DNA of 19,909 nucleotides from Candidatus Moraniibacteriota bacterium (GCA_029933995.1 JAOZNB010000006.1:1-19909); one strand, 5' to 3'. Shown: positions 1-6,825, counted from the stretch's first letter. Notes: generated by a model not told the origin, from the letters alone. Translations and numbers: made by a program.

Positions 1-678
1 CGTAATTTTGTTCGATGTACATATTGTGAAAGACCTCTTACGGCATCATATTCTACAGGTCGACATGGTGGAAAATTTCCATATTATCGTTGCTACAATA
101 AAAAATGTGGAGAACTTTGTTCAATCGCAAAAGCGAAATTAGAAAAAGATTTTTTAGATTATATTACAAGTATTACACCAAAAAAACAGTTTTTAAATTC
201 ATTTAAAGACGCTATTTTGGATGTTGGGCGTAATAAGTACTCAGAGCTTGATGGTGATAGAAAAGTAGCTCAGAAGGCCATTAAAAAGCTATTACAGGAG
301 AAGAAAGGATTAATCAAAATGAAAAGTAAAGAGCTTTTGGAAGATGATGATTTTAAACTTGCGATGGATGATATAAAATCTAAAATTGCAAAACTTCAAA
401 TTCAATCTGACGATTCTGAATTGGAAGATTTCAAATTTGATGAAGCAGCAGATGAAGTATTTGATATTATTAAGAATCTTCCAACACTTTGGAATGAAGC
501 AAAATATGAACAAAAGCGTCAAATTCAGGGTTTGATTTTTGTTGAAGAACCTACTTATGACAAAATAACATTTGAAACCCCTCAACTTTCGCCATTATTA
601 GCCAAAAATAAAGAGCCAGCTCACGCTGACTCCTCTCTTGTAGTCCGACGGAGAATCGAACTCCGGTTACCAGGATGA
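1..678 (+). CDS. Serine recombinase, C-terminal part (5' end outside window)
   Basis: The frame is open from base 1, so the catalytic resolvase domain lies to the left of the window. What remains begins with a zinc beta-ribbon: Cys at window residues 6, 9, 31 and 36, in a context (RCTYCERPL, then YYRCYNKKCG) typical of the recombinase zinc ribbon of large serine recombinases. A Lys/Glu-rich helical, probably coiled-coil stretch follows at about residues 75-150. Such proteins cut and rejoin DNA at att sites to move phages and integrative elements. The last codons are odd: from about residue 205 the frame crosses the terminator and then the 3' half of a tRNA-Glu gene on the other strand, giving the tail SSLVVRRRIELRLPG. 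The tail is therefore dictated by tRNA sequence and not by protein function, which suggests that this gene lies at the edge of an integrated element. Family assignment is fairly secure; identity of the element is unknown. Confidence 0.85.
   Translation, partial: RNFVRCTYCERPLTASYSTGRHGGKFPYYRCYNKKCGELCSIAKAKLEKDFLDYITSITPKKQFLNSFKDAILDVGRNKYSELDGDRKVAQKAIKKLLQEKKGLIKMKSKELLEDDDFKLAMDDIKSKIAKLQIQSDDSELEDFKFDEAADEVFDIIKNLPTLWNEAKYEQKRQIQGLIFVEEPTYDKITFETPQLSPLLAKNKEPAHADSSLVVRRRIELRLPG
604..632 (-). terminator. Intrinsic terminator of tRNA-Glu, inside the recombinase gene
   Basis: Read on the minus strand, GAGTCAGC and GCTGGCTC form an 8-bp stem with one U-G wobble, closed by a GTGA (GNRA-type) tetraloop and followed by TTTATTTTT. 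It starts about 9 bases beyond the 3' end of tRNA-Glu. It lies antisense within the last codons of the recombinase gene. Confidence 0.75.
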
Positions 679-712
679 AAACCTGGCGTCCTAACCACTA
701 GACGACCGGACC
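641..712 (-). tRNA. tRNA-Glu (anticodon UUC)
   Basis: The minus strand folds as a complete cloverleaf of 72 nt. The acceptor stem GGTCCGG pairs with TCGGACT, with two G-U wobbles. The D arm is GTC-TAGTGGTTAG-GAC, the anticodon stem CCAGG/CCTGG holds loop TTTTCAT with anticodon TTC, the variable loop is TAAC, and the T arm is CGGAG-TTCGATT-CTCCG. The discriminator is A. The terminal CCA is not encoded: the genome continues CA, so CCA must be added after transcription. The D-arm sequence is typical of bacterial tRNA-Glu. Its 3' half is overlapped antisense by the recombinase ORF. Confidence 0.95.
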
Positions 713-780
713 TTTAGTCGCTATAAAATATGCATAAAAAGAAAAATAATCGTAAACAAAATTTTTCAATAGCAATATTT

Positions 781-808
781 ATTATACATGCTTTTTAGAT
801 AAATGCAA
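781..808 (-). promoter_or_regulatory. Candidate promoter of tRNA-Glu
   Basis: On the minus strand TTGCAT (808-803) and TATAAT (786-781) are separated by 16 bp. Transcription would start near 774, leaving a leader of about 60 nt before the tRNA. The perfect -10 box is the main support. Confidence 0.5.
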
Positions 809-835
809 GCAAGTAATATCATAATATTTTTTTGA

Positions 836-865
836 TTGTCATTTTTTTATAAACAATGGTATTAT
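836..865 (+). promoter_or_regulatory. Candidate promoter of the FN3 surface protein gene
   Basis: TTGTCA (836-841) and TATTAT (860-865) are separated by 18 bp. The predicted start near 872 gives a leader of about 20 nt before the ATG at 893. It stands back to back with the tRNA-Glu promoter. Confidence 0.55.
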
Positions 866-892
866 GAAACGGTATATGTAAATAAAAAAAAT

Positions 893-3181
893 ATGACAAA
901 AATATTCAAAGGGCTTTTTATAATTTTCATGTGTCTTATTGTGTCACACGTAATGATGGACAGTGTTTTAGCTGCATCAGATAGTGGTGGACAAAACTTA
1001 GGTGTCACCGTGGACAATACTTTGGTGGTTGTGCCAGCCACACCTATTATTACTAGTTTGGATAATATATCTTTTAATACGTTAGATTTGGTTGTTGAAG
1101 TGGGTTCGGGTTATGCTAATGAAGAATTAAATTTCGTTGTAACAATTACAAATACTGTTACGGGGGACGTTGAGAGTGTGAATTATACACAAAATACTAA
1201 TAATGATGCACAAACAACTCTAGGTATTGTAGATTTGGATCCAGGTACGGAATATGATTTTGTTGTACGTTATGCAAGAGTGGGTGGTGTATATAGTGCA
1301 AACTCAGCACAAGAAAGTGTGGTAACTCTTATAGATTCTCCGGTATTAGAGTCTGTTGATGCCATTACTACTGAATCAGTTAATTTAAATGTGATTATTG
1401 ACCCTGTTTTTATGGGATATCCGATGGACTTTGTCGTGGAAATAGATGGTGGTGGTAGTACATATACTGTGCAAATGACAAAAAATATTACTGGTATAAA
1501 TGTTGATCTTCAGGTTGATGGATTGGATGCGGGTACAGATTATACATTTAAGGTTAAATATGCACGTGAAAATACTTTAAATTTTAGTGAATACTCTAAT
1601 GAAATAGCTATCACAACAGAGTCTGATGAAGTGGATCTGGAAAAACCAGTAATTGATGATATACGTAATATCACAACAAATTCTATGGATATTATTGTTG
1701 AAGTTGCAAGTCGTGGTGGCGAAAATTTAGATTTTGTTGTAAATGTTACAAATATAGCAACTGGAGAAACAATTACAATTGATTTTAATGAGACTGTTGG
1801 TGGTGGTGATCTTGTTACACTTGGAATAGGCGGTCTTGATCCCGGGACAGAATATGAGTTTAGTGTAAAATACAGTACTAGCGGTAGTAGTGAATATAGT
1901 GATTATTCATCAACTGTAAGGGCTACCACTAATTATAATGATGGTGGACCAACAGTAGAAATATGTTTTAATGAATCAACTGTTGTGATTGCAGAAACAG
2001 AATTGCAAACATATTTAGATCAGGGTGCTACAGTTGGTGTATGTAGTTTAGATGATAATAAAAAGATCACTATTTGTCATAATGGAAATACGATTTCAAT
2101 ATCACGAAACGCTCTACAAGCACATTTAAATAAAGGAGCAACAATTGGAGAATGTCCTATATCAGGAGGATCAGTTGACATTGATGAAATTAAAGATATT
2201 ATTACAATTGTTAATAATATAGATAAAGATGAAATTAAGGACATTATTGCGCCGGAAGAAAAGAAAAAAACATATCAAAAGGTTGCAGTTGCAGGAATTG
2301 CTGCAGGAACGACGGCAGCATTAGCTAGCTCAGCTATTCCTTTGTTCGCTACGATGCCAGGAGCATTTGGAAGTTCAATATTCTTGCAATTTTTGGAACT
2401 CTTTGGAATTATGGGTAGGAGGAAGGAGGAACGAAATTGGGGTGTTGTATTTGATGCAGATACTCATATGCCGATACCTGCTGTTAAAATTGTTTTATTG
2501 GATCAAATGGGTAAAGAGATGGCAACAACTTATTCGGATAAAGGAGGAAGATTTGGTTTTTTGGTTAGTGCAGGTAAATATGTTATTGATGTATTTAAAA
2601 AGGATTATACAGTTGTTAAAGATGCATCTAGTGATAGTTTGTATGGTAATGTATATAATGGTCAATCTGTAACCATAAATGAAGATCATTTAATGTCATC
2701 AAATATAGCCATGAAGATGGAAGGAATGAATTGGCAGGAGTATGCTGATGAAAAAGTTACTCAATATAATTCTAAATGGTCGGTATTTAAAAAATATTTT
2801 TTTGATGTAATTTATGTTATAGGTTTTGGTGCAACAATTATTGTTACATATTTTTATCCATCAATATTTAATTTTGTTGTTTTGGGTATTTATGTCTCTC
2901 TGTTCTTATTTCAGAGGTTCTTTAAAAAGAAAAAATATGGTTCAATTAAAACAGAGAAGGGCAAGCCTGTACCATTTGCTGTCGTAAAATTATATGATAA
3001 AGAAACAAATGAAAAACAAAATTTTGCAGTTACTAATTCAATCGGACGATACTATCTTTTGACAGAAAATGGAACATATAATTTAAAAGCGCAGGGTCAA
3101 CCAGTCAGTGGTGTGCAATTTGAAAAGAAGGGCAGTGTAAAGGTAGATGATGGAATTGTACGTAAAGACTTGATTGTTTAG
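893..3181 (+). CDS. Exported FN3-repeat membrane protein with carboxypeptidase-regulatory-like domains
   Basis: I chose the ATG at 893 (762 aa) over a TTG at 836 because a signal peptide begins there and the promoter covers the upstream codons. Order of parts: Sec signal peptide (about 1-27, ending VLAA); three fibronectin-III-like domains (about 51-146, 148-244, 251-347), each with a DPGTEYxFxVxY-type strand; two Cys-flanked repeats of about 31 residues (355-385 and 391-421); hydrophobic helices (about 463-505); a carboxypeptidase-regulatory/CNA-B-like beta domain (about 516-610); two more membrane helices (about 635-676); and a second such beta domain (682-745). The second Cys repeat keeps CHNG...AHL; the first reads CFNE...TYL and has lost both His. 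The likely role is a cell-surface protein with FN3 modules outside, used for adhesion or assembly; no enzyme motif is visible. No Shine-Dalgarno is present; the start follows an A-rich leader. Confidence 0.8.
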   Translation: MTKIFKGLFIIFMCLIVSHVMMDSVLAASDSGGQNLGVTVDNTLVVVPATPIITSLDNISFNTLDLVVEVGSGYANEELNFVVTITNTVTGDVESVNYTQNTNNDAQTTLGIVDLDPGTEYDFVVRYARVGGVYSANSAQESVVTLIDSPVLESVDAITTESVNLNVIIDPVFMGYPMDFVVEIDGGGSTYTVQMTKNITGINVDLQVDGLDAGTDYTFKVKYARENTLNFSEYSNEIAITTESDEVDLEKPVIDDIRNITTNSMDIIVEVASRGGENLDFVVNVTNIATGETITIDFNETVGGGDLVTLGIGGLDPGTEYEFSVKYSTSGSSEYSDYSSTVRATTNYNDGGPTVEICFNESTVVIAETELQTYLDQGATVGVCSLDDNKKITICHNGNTISISRNALQAHLNKGATIGECPISGGSVDIDEIKDIITIVNNIDKDEIKDIIAPEEKKKTYQKVAVAGIAAGTTAALASSAIPLFATMPGAFGSSIFLQFLELFGIMGRRKEERNWGVVFDADTHMPIPAVKIVLLDQMGKEMATTYSDKGGRFGFLVSAGKYVIDVFKKDYTVVKDASSDSLYGNVYNGQSVTINEDHLMSSNIAMKMEGMNWQEYADEKVTQYNSKWSVFKKYFFDVIYVIGFGATIIVTYFYPSIFNFVVLGIYVSLFLFQRFFKKKKYGSIKTEKGKPVPFAVVKLYDKETNEKQNFAVTNSIGRYYLLTENGTYNLKAQGQPVSGVQFEKKGSVKVDDGIVRKDLIV

Positions 3182-3232
3182 ATTTTGATTCTAATAACTT
3201 TTAGAATTATCTAATGAGTCTTGCATAAAAAT

Positions 3233-3267
3233 AAAAAACAGTATACTTGTTATGTATACTGTTTTTT
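3233..3267. terminator. Bidirectional intrinsic terminator between convergent genes
   Basis: ACAGTATAC and GTATACTGT form a perfect 9-bp stem with loop TTGTTAT. It is flanked by an A tract on the left and a T tract on the right, so it works in both directions. It serves the FN3 protein gene (plus) and the transglycosylase gene (minus), which converge here. Confidence 0.85.
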
Positions 3268-3274
3268 ATTTAAG

Positions 3275-4699
3275 TTACAAAGGAGTTCGTAATGTCATAA
3301 ATTCTGTTAATGGAATGTTATTGTCTAGGATGGCTGGATTTAGTTGGGCTAATTGGTTAATATCATAATTATATTGTTGAGCAATATCTGATAATGTAGA
3401 TGATTTATTTACTGATAAGCTAAGTTTAATTTTTTGTCCAGCTCTTATTTTACCTTCATTAGAAATATTATTTTGTTCTTTTATGAGTTGCGCAAGATTT
3501 GGGTGTAATGCTGTGTATTTGGGATAACGATCTTTGTAAAATTGTACAATATTGGAGAAGATATTTCCTTTTTGCACAGTATACGGATGCAGAGTGGCCA
3601 TTTCCATTTTTGGTATTTTCATTTCCTTGTATTTCTTTTTGGTACCTTCTAGTATTTGTGATAAGTTTTCTTGTTCAATGATGTCATTAATTGCAAAAAA
3701 TTTTCCAGGATAATTAATATTTTCATGATAAGAACTGATTAGTTTTAATATTTCTCTTACGCGTTTTGATGGGTTTGGTGGTGGTAATTTTAATTTTTGA
3801 TTAGGTGTGATGTTATCAGAAGTGAGATTATTTATCTTTTTAATTTCTTGGTAGTCTACGTCATTCGCCTTTGCAATTGTCCCTAATATATCACCATGTA
3901 CAACTGTATAATTCCTGTGCATTATTTCATTTTCTATTTTTTGATTTATTTCATTTTCTAACCATCTGTTAAATGCATCAAATGTAATTTCACGTTTTGT
4001 TGGAATAATGAGTTTTGTACCAGGACTCAATTTACGCACATCCTCATCCTTGATGTCATTTATTTTTTTGAGACGTGTTATAGATGTATTGAATTTGTTT
4101 GCAACGTATCCTAATGTTTTTTCTTTGGGAAGATTAAAGGTTATGACATTATCATCAGTATCTCTTTGTTTTTCTATATCATCTGGTCTCATCTGTTCTT
4201 CCATGTCTATAATATGCTCAATGTATTTATTTGTGTATCCGCCATTGTAGTCCATTAGTGCAAGTCTCCAATCATTTCCAAAATTTTCATAACTATCTCG
4301 TAAATGTTTTGCACAGAGTTTTGCACTTTTGATAGGGTCACGACGTTCATCATAAGTATTTGTTACTGTAAGACCATATCTGAGTGCCGTTTTTGGTATG
4401 ATTTGATATGGTCCAACTGCCGCCTTGTGTGATATGGCATCCATATCAAAGTGAGATTCAGCAATCGCGAGATAAATATATTCTTGGGGGATTTCATAAT
4501 TAGTAAAAATTTCTTTTATTTCTGTAATCCAAGGTTCCATACGTTCAAGGCCTGCAACTATACCTTCTTTATAATTTATGCCTCCGGTATGATATTCATG
4601 TTGCCAGTATTTATGTATTGCATGGCGGGTGTTTTCATTTAGTGTGATTGTGTCACCAGATTGTATCTGTTGTTTGAATGTTTCGCCAATACTGGCCAT
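3275..4699 (-). CDS. LysM-containing lytic murein transglycosylase (MltD/Slt type), without its own signal peptide
   Basis: 474 aa from the ATG at 4699. The N-terminal half is an SLT (goose-lysozyme-like) domain: AIAESHF with the expected catalytic Glu81, then AAVGPYQIIPKTALRYGL and ALMDYNGG. Such enzymes cleave the MurNAc-GlcNAc bond of peptidoglycan to give 1,6-anhydro ends. LysM-like peptidoglycan-binding repeats follow at about 185-234, 263-306 and 371-428, with a degenerate one at 429-472. The enzyme must act outside the membrane, yet this ORF begins directly with the mature region. The same frame continues upstream through 24 sense codons to a TAA at 4772-4774, beyond which lies a Tat signal peptide. 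The gene is therefore most likely the body of a Tat-exported enzyme broken by one nonsense codon, or by a sequence error. The ATG at 4699 has no Shine-Dalgarno. Confidence 0.85.
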   Translation of the reverse strand: MASIGETFKQQIQSGDTITLNENTRHAIHKYWQHEYHTGGINYKEGIVAGLERMEPWITEIKEIFTNYEIPQEYIYLAIAESHFDMDAISHKAAVGPYQIIPKTALRYGLTVTNTYDERRDPIKSAKLCAKHLRDSYENFGNDWRLALMDYNGGYTNKYIEHIIDMEEQMRPDDIEKQRDTDDNVITFNLPKEKTLGYVANKFNTSITRLKKINDIKDEDVRKLSPGTKLIIPTKREITFDAFNRWLENEINQKIENEIMHRNYTVVHGDILGTIAKANDVDYQEIKKINNLTSDNITPNQKLKLPPPNPSKRVREILKLISSYHENINYPGKFFAINDIIEQENLSQILEGTKKKYKEMKIPKMEMATLHPYTVQKGNIFSNIVQFYKDRYPKYTALHPNLAQLIKEQNNISNEGKIRAGQKIKLSLSVNKSSTLSDIAQQYNYDINQLAQLNPAILDNNIPLTEFMTLRTPL

Positions 4700-4771
4700 A
4701 TCGTCACGTTCAATATTTTGTTGTCTTTTTGTGGGTTCAATTTTGCGAGCAATTTCTGCAAGTCGTTTTTT

Positions 4772-4990
4772 TTATTTTATTTCATCTTCTTTATAAAAAC
4801 TTCTCCCAGTTTCCTTTGGGGTGTTTAAATCAACTATAGTCTTGCCTGCAATTGCAAGTGCTGAAGCTGCAAATAAGCCTTTTAAAAAATCACGTCGAGT
4901 TGAGCCTGTTTCTGATTTTTTAAAAGAAGGTCTATCTTCTTTCTGAGGGGAAATATTATTGAATGGATTTTCATGTATGTTATTATTCAT
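4772..4990 (-). pseudogene. Tat signal-peptide leader of the transglycosylase, cut off by an in-frame TAA
   Basis: 72 aa, starting at the ATG at 4990. Residues 31-50 carry a textbook twin-arginine signal, TRRDFLKG followed by LFAASALAIAG, so a folded cargo would leave through TatABC. The ORF stops at TAA (4772-4774). The reading frame is exactly that of the lytic transglycosylase downstream, and the 24 codons between the stop and its ATG are all sense codons. A lone Tat leader has no function, so I read 3275-4990 as one gene interrupted once. The stop sits in A4-T-A8, where one base change would restore Lys codons. Alternatives are stop readthrough or an assembly error. Confidence 0.75.
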
Positions 4991-5030
4991 ATATTTTATT
5001 ATATACTACAAATGTGATATATTGAAGACT
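4991..5030. promoter_or_regulatory. 40-bp divergent promoter region
   Basis: Only 40 very AT-rich bases separate the start of the Tat-leader gene (minus) from the dedA-like ATG (plus). TATACT at 5001-5006 and GATATATT at 5016-5023 are possible -10 elements. The -35 elements must lie inside the opposing coding regions, so the two promoters overlap. Confidence 0.3.
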
Positions 5031-5630
5031 ATGGATGGACAAGCGATTATACAATTTTTAAATGAATATAGATATTGGATATTATTACCTCTTATGATTA
5101 TTGAGGGACCAATCGTGACACTTATTGCGGCATTTATGGCATCGCTAGGCGTGTTTAATATTTACGCTATATTTGTACTCTCTGTGTTTGGAGATATGTT
5201 TGGAGATATTTTATTTTATATATTTGGACGTAAAAGTGGCATGCATTTTGTTGATCATGTAGGTCATCATATTGGCATCACAAGAGAATTGGTTATCAGA
5301 ATGGAAAAATTTTTTGTACGCCATGGAGGTAAAACAATTATTATTGTAAAATCAACGACAGGGCTTTGTTGGGCGACATTTATTGCAGCAGGAATTGTGA
5401 AAATGCCATTTTATAAATTTATGGGGTATTCTTTTGTGGGTGGATTGATGTGGAGTAGTTTTTTAGTATTTACAGGATATTTTTTTGGTAGTTTTTATGA
5501 ACAAATATCAACTTATATTAATTATGCAGGTATCATTGTGGGTGGTTTTGCAGTAGTATTTTTTATTGGTATTAGTATATACAAAAAACATAAGACACAA
5601 GATTTTTTTAAGACAAATAAATCATGCTGA
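5031..5630 (+). CDS. DedA-family membrane protein
   Basis: 199 aa from the ATG at 5031. An upstream ATG at 4959 in the same frame is less likely, because it overlaps the divergent gene and adds a tail unlike the family. DedA (SNARE-associated/VTT domain) proteins are inner-membrane proteins linked to proton-dependent transport and lipid carrier recycling. Seen here: IEGP with Glu25 and Pro27, the GDMFGDILFYIFGRKSG segment (52-70), FVRHGGK (95-101), AAGIVKM (119-125), and C-terminal helices at about 137-155 and 163-183. Odd: the stretch that in most members reads R-x-x-P-G-x-R is KSTTGLC (107-113), so both conserved Arg and the Pro are replaced. The stop codon lies inside the 8-bp target duplication of the element that follows. 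Confidence 0.85.
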   Translation: MDGQAIIQFLNEYRYWILLPLMIIEGPIVTLIAAFMASLGVFNIYAIFVLSVFGDMFGDILFYIFGRKSGMHFVDHVGHHIGITRELVIRMEKFFVRHGGKTIIIVKSTTGLCWATFIAAGIVKMPFYKFMGYSFVGGLMWSSFLVFTGYFFGSFYEQISTYINYAGIIVGGFAVVFFIGISIYKKHKTQDFFKTNKSC

Positions 5631-5633
5631 AGA
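5626..5633. repeat. Target-site duplication, left copy (GCTGAAGA)
   Basis: An exact 8-base direct repeat of 5813-5820, flanking the inverted ends of the element. Its TGA at 5628-5630 is the stop codon of the dedA-like gene, so the insertion preserved that stop. Confidence 0.85.
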
Positions 5634-5812
5634 GTAACCCCTCACACCTTTAAACAAAATAATAAAGAATCATTGCGAGTAGAGGTCACAATCATTGGGT
5701 TATGCGAAGCAATCTTGAAAGGTTTACGGATAATCTTGCTGAGATTGCTTCGTCATACCTCCTCGCAAAGACACTATTTTAAAAGAGTTTGTGTAGACGT
5801 GTGAGTGGTTAC
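5634..5812. mobile_element. 179-bp MITE-like non-autonomous element, probably IS66-type ends
   Basis: The ends are 14-bp inverted repeats matching at 13 of 14 positions: GTAACCCCTCACAC (5634-5647) and GTGTGAGTGGTTAC (5799-5812). They are bordered by the exact 8-bp direct repeat GCTGAAGA. No ORF lies within. Internally the element folds back again: TTGCGAG (5673-5679) pairs with CTCGCAA (5762-5768), and CGAAGCAATCT (5705-5715) pairs perfectly with AGATTGCTTCG (5742-5752). The left inner arm has about 14 extra bases (near 5687-5700) relative to the right. As known for the IS66 family, ends start with GTAA and insertion duplicates 8 bp, which fits here; the family call is inference. The long hairpin may also end dedA transcription. 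Confidence 0.8.
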
Positions 5813-5820
5813 GCTGAAGA
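5813..5820. repeat. Target-site duplication, right copy (GCTGAAGA)
   Basis: An exact copy of 5626-5633. Deleting the element and one copy gives an uninterrupted junction between the dedA stop and the following spacer. Confidence 0.85.
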
Positions 5821-5853
5821 TTATTGCATTTGTGGGGATTTTATTGTATACTA

Positions 5854-5882
5854 TTGCGAGAATTGATGAATTTTAGTAAAAT
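5854..5882 (+). promoter_or_regulatory. Candidate promoter of the hydrolase gene
   Basis: TTGCGA (5854-5859) and TAAAAT (5877-5882) have a 17-bp spacer, and the ATG at 5929 lies about 40 nt beyond the predicted start. The rest of the 298-base gap 5631-5928 holds only the MITE and its duplication. Confidence 0.45.
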
Positions 5883-5928
5883 GATAGAAGAAGTAAAAAT
5901 CTTGTGTTTTTTTGATTTTAAATAAAAT

Positions 5929-6768
5929 ATGACAGAGTACGTTCAAAAAATTTATAATACTGTACGGCAGCGCGGTCGGAATATTCCAAATACAATGCTC
6001 AATAGGTATAATGATGATCTTAATATTATCAATAAGCCATTTCATCTCAAGGGCACATGTGATACATGTGTAATTTTAGTGCATGGTTGGACATCTACTC
6101 CATATGAAATGCGAGTACTAGGTGAGCAATTAAATGTAGAAGGGTTTGCAGTTGATGCACCGTTACTATCTGGACATGGTACACAGCCAGAACATTTGGA
6201 AAATGCGTCATGGGATCAATGGGTAGATGATGTTGAAAAAGTATATAAACGGATAAAAAAACAATATGCCAAAGTATATATTGGTGGTATGTCTGTTGGT
6301 GGTAATTTAGCTCTGCACGTTGCAGCAAATAATTTGGATGTCGATGGATTGATATTGATGAGTACACCTTATACTCTAAAACATGAAAAAATAGGTGTGT
6401 CTATGGCACAAGTAATGAGTAAGTTTATTAGTTATAAAAAGAAATATTATCCACGTGTGTGGAATACGGAGCCAAGTATTACACAGCTTATCTCATATCA
6501 ACGCTATCCAATTAGTAGTGCATTTGAGGCACATGAAACAATTAGGCAATCTCATAAAATATTAAGAGATATTGTACAGCCAGTTTTTTTAATACAGCCA
6601 AAAAGAGATCATTTAGTATCATCGGGTAGTGCAGAAAATATCTATAATCGTATTCAATCAAAGAAAAAAGAAATACGAATAATTGAAAAAGCAAGTCATA
6701 ATTTTATGGGAAATGGAGATCATGCAGAAGTATTTGATAGTGTTATCAGTTTTATAAAACAAAATTAA
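5929..6768 (+). CDS. Alpha/beta hydrolase (carboxylesterase/monoacylglycerol-lipase type)
   Basis: 279 aa. The oxyanion motif is VHGWTSTP (51-58), with SGHG at 81-84. The nucleophile elbow is GGMSVGGN, giving Ser122. The remaining triad members are best placed at Asp227 (PKRDHLV) and His257 (KASHNF). The arrangement matches the small cytosolic carboxylesterases such as Bacillus Est30/YvaK, which hydrolyse ester bonds of short acyl chains or monoglycerides. There is no signal peptide, so it should be cytosolic. The gene follows its own candidate promoter and lies just upstream of a glycosyltransferase, 57 bp apart. A link to lipid metabolism is possible but unproven. No Shine-Dalgarno; the leader ends AATAAAAT. 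Confidence 0.85.
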   Translation: MTEYVQKIYNTVRQRGRNIPNTMLNRYNDDLNIINKPFHLKGTCDTCVILVHGWTSTPYEMRVLGEQLNVEGFAVDAPLLSGHGTQPEHLENASWDQWVDDVEKVYKRIKKQYAKVYIGGMSVGGNLALHVAANNLDVDGLILMSTPYTLKHEKIGVSMAQVMSKFISYKKKYYPRVWNTEPSITQLISYQRYPISSAFEAHETIRQSHKILRDIVQPVFLIQPKRDHLVSSGSAENIYNRIQSKKKEIRIIEKASHNFMGNGDHAEVFDSVISFIKQN

Positions 6769-6778
6769 AATTTATATC

Positions 6779-6809
6779 AAAATTTGTACAAATTTGTACA
6801 AATTTTTTT
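6779..6809 (+). terminator. 28-bp nested palindrome with T tail; weak terminator or operator
   Basis: 6779-6806 is a perfect 28-bp palindrome built from overlapping copies of AAATTTGTACAAATTT (10-bp period) and followed by more T. As RNA it makes an all-A/U-rich hairpin with a U tail just after the hydrolase stop. As DNA it could be a two-site operator just upstream of the glycosyltransferase start. The sequence cannot separate the two readings. Confidence 0.5.
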
Positions 6810-6811
6810 AT

Positions 6812-6817
6812 AAAGGA
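6812..6817 (+). promoter_or_regulatory. Shine-Dalgarno site (AAAGGA) of the glycosyltransferase
   Basis: AAAGGA lies 8 nt before the ATG at 6826. It is notable because only this gene and the zinc-finger gene at 10256-10816 have a clear ribosome binding site in the window. Confidence 0.65.
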
Positions 6818-6825
6818 TAAAAAGT

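Noticed and set aside
836..892. TTG start at 836 for the FN3 protein.
   Set aside because: The added 19 residues precede a signal peptide that begins cleanly at ATG 893, and the -10 box at 860-865 lies inside them.
3275..4990. Alternative genetic code (stop reassignment) as explanation for the interrupted transglycosylase.
   Set aside because: The interrupting codon is TAA, which ends most other genes here, and TGA also acts as a normal stop (for example dedA and the recombinase). The known recoding in CPR lineages concerns TGA only.
4959..5030. Upstream ATG at 4959 for the dedA-like gene.
   Set aside because: It would overlap the divergent Tat-leader gene and add 24 residues not typical of DedA; ATG 5031 starts a normal DedA N-terminus.
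5672..5768. The repeated TTGCGAG/CGAAGCAATCT arms read as a short CRISPR-like array.
   Set aside because: The copies are inverted, not direct, and there are no regular spacers; they are the inner arms of the MITE.
6095..6367. Long open frames on the strand opposite several genes (for example opposite the hydrolase, 90 codons, and the glycosyltransferase, 131 codons).
   Set aside because: They are shadows of well-supported genes with no domain signature, start context or conserved motif of their own.
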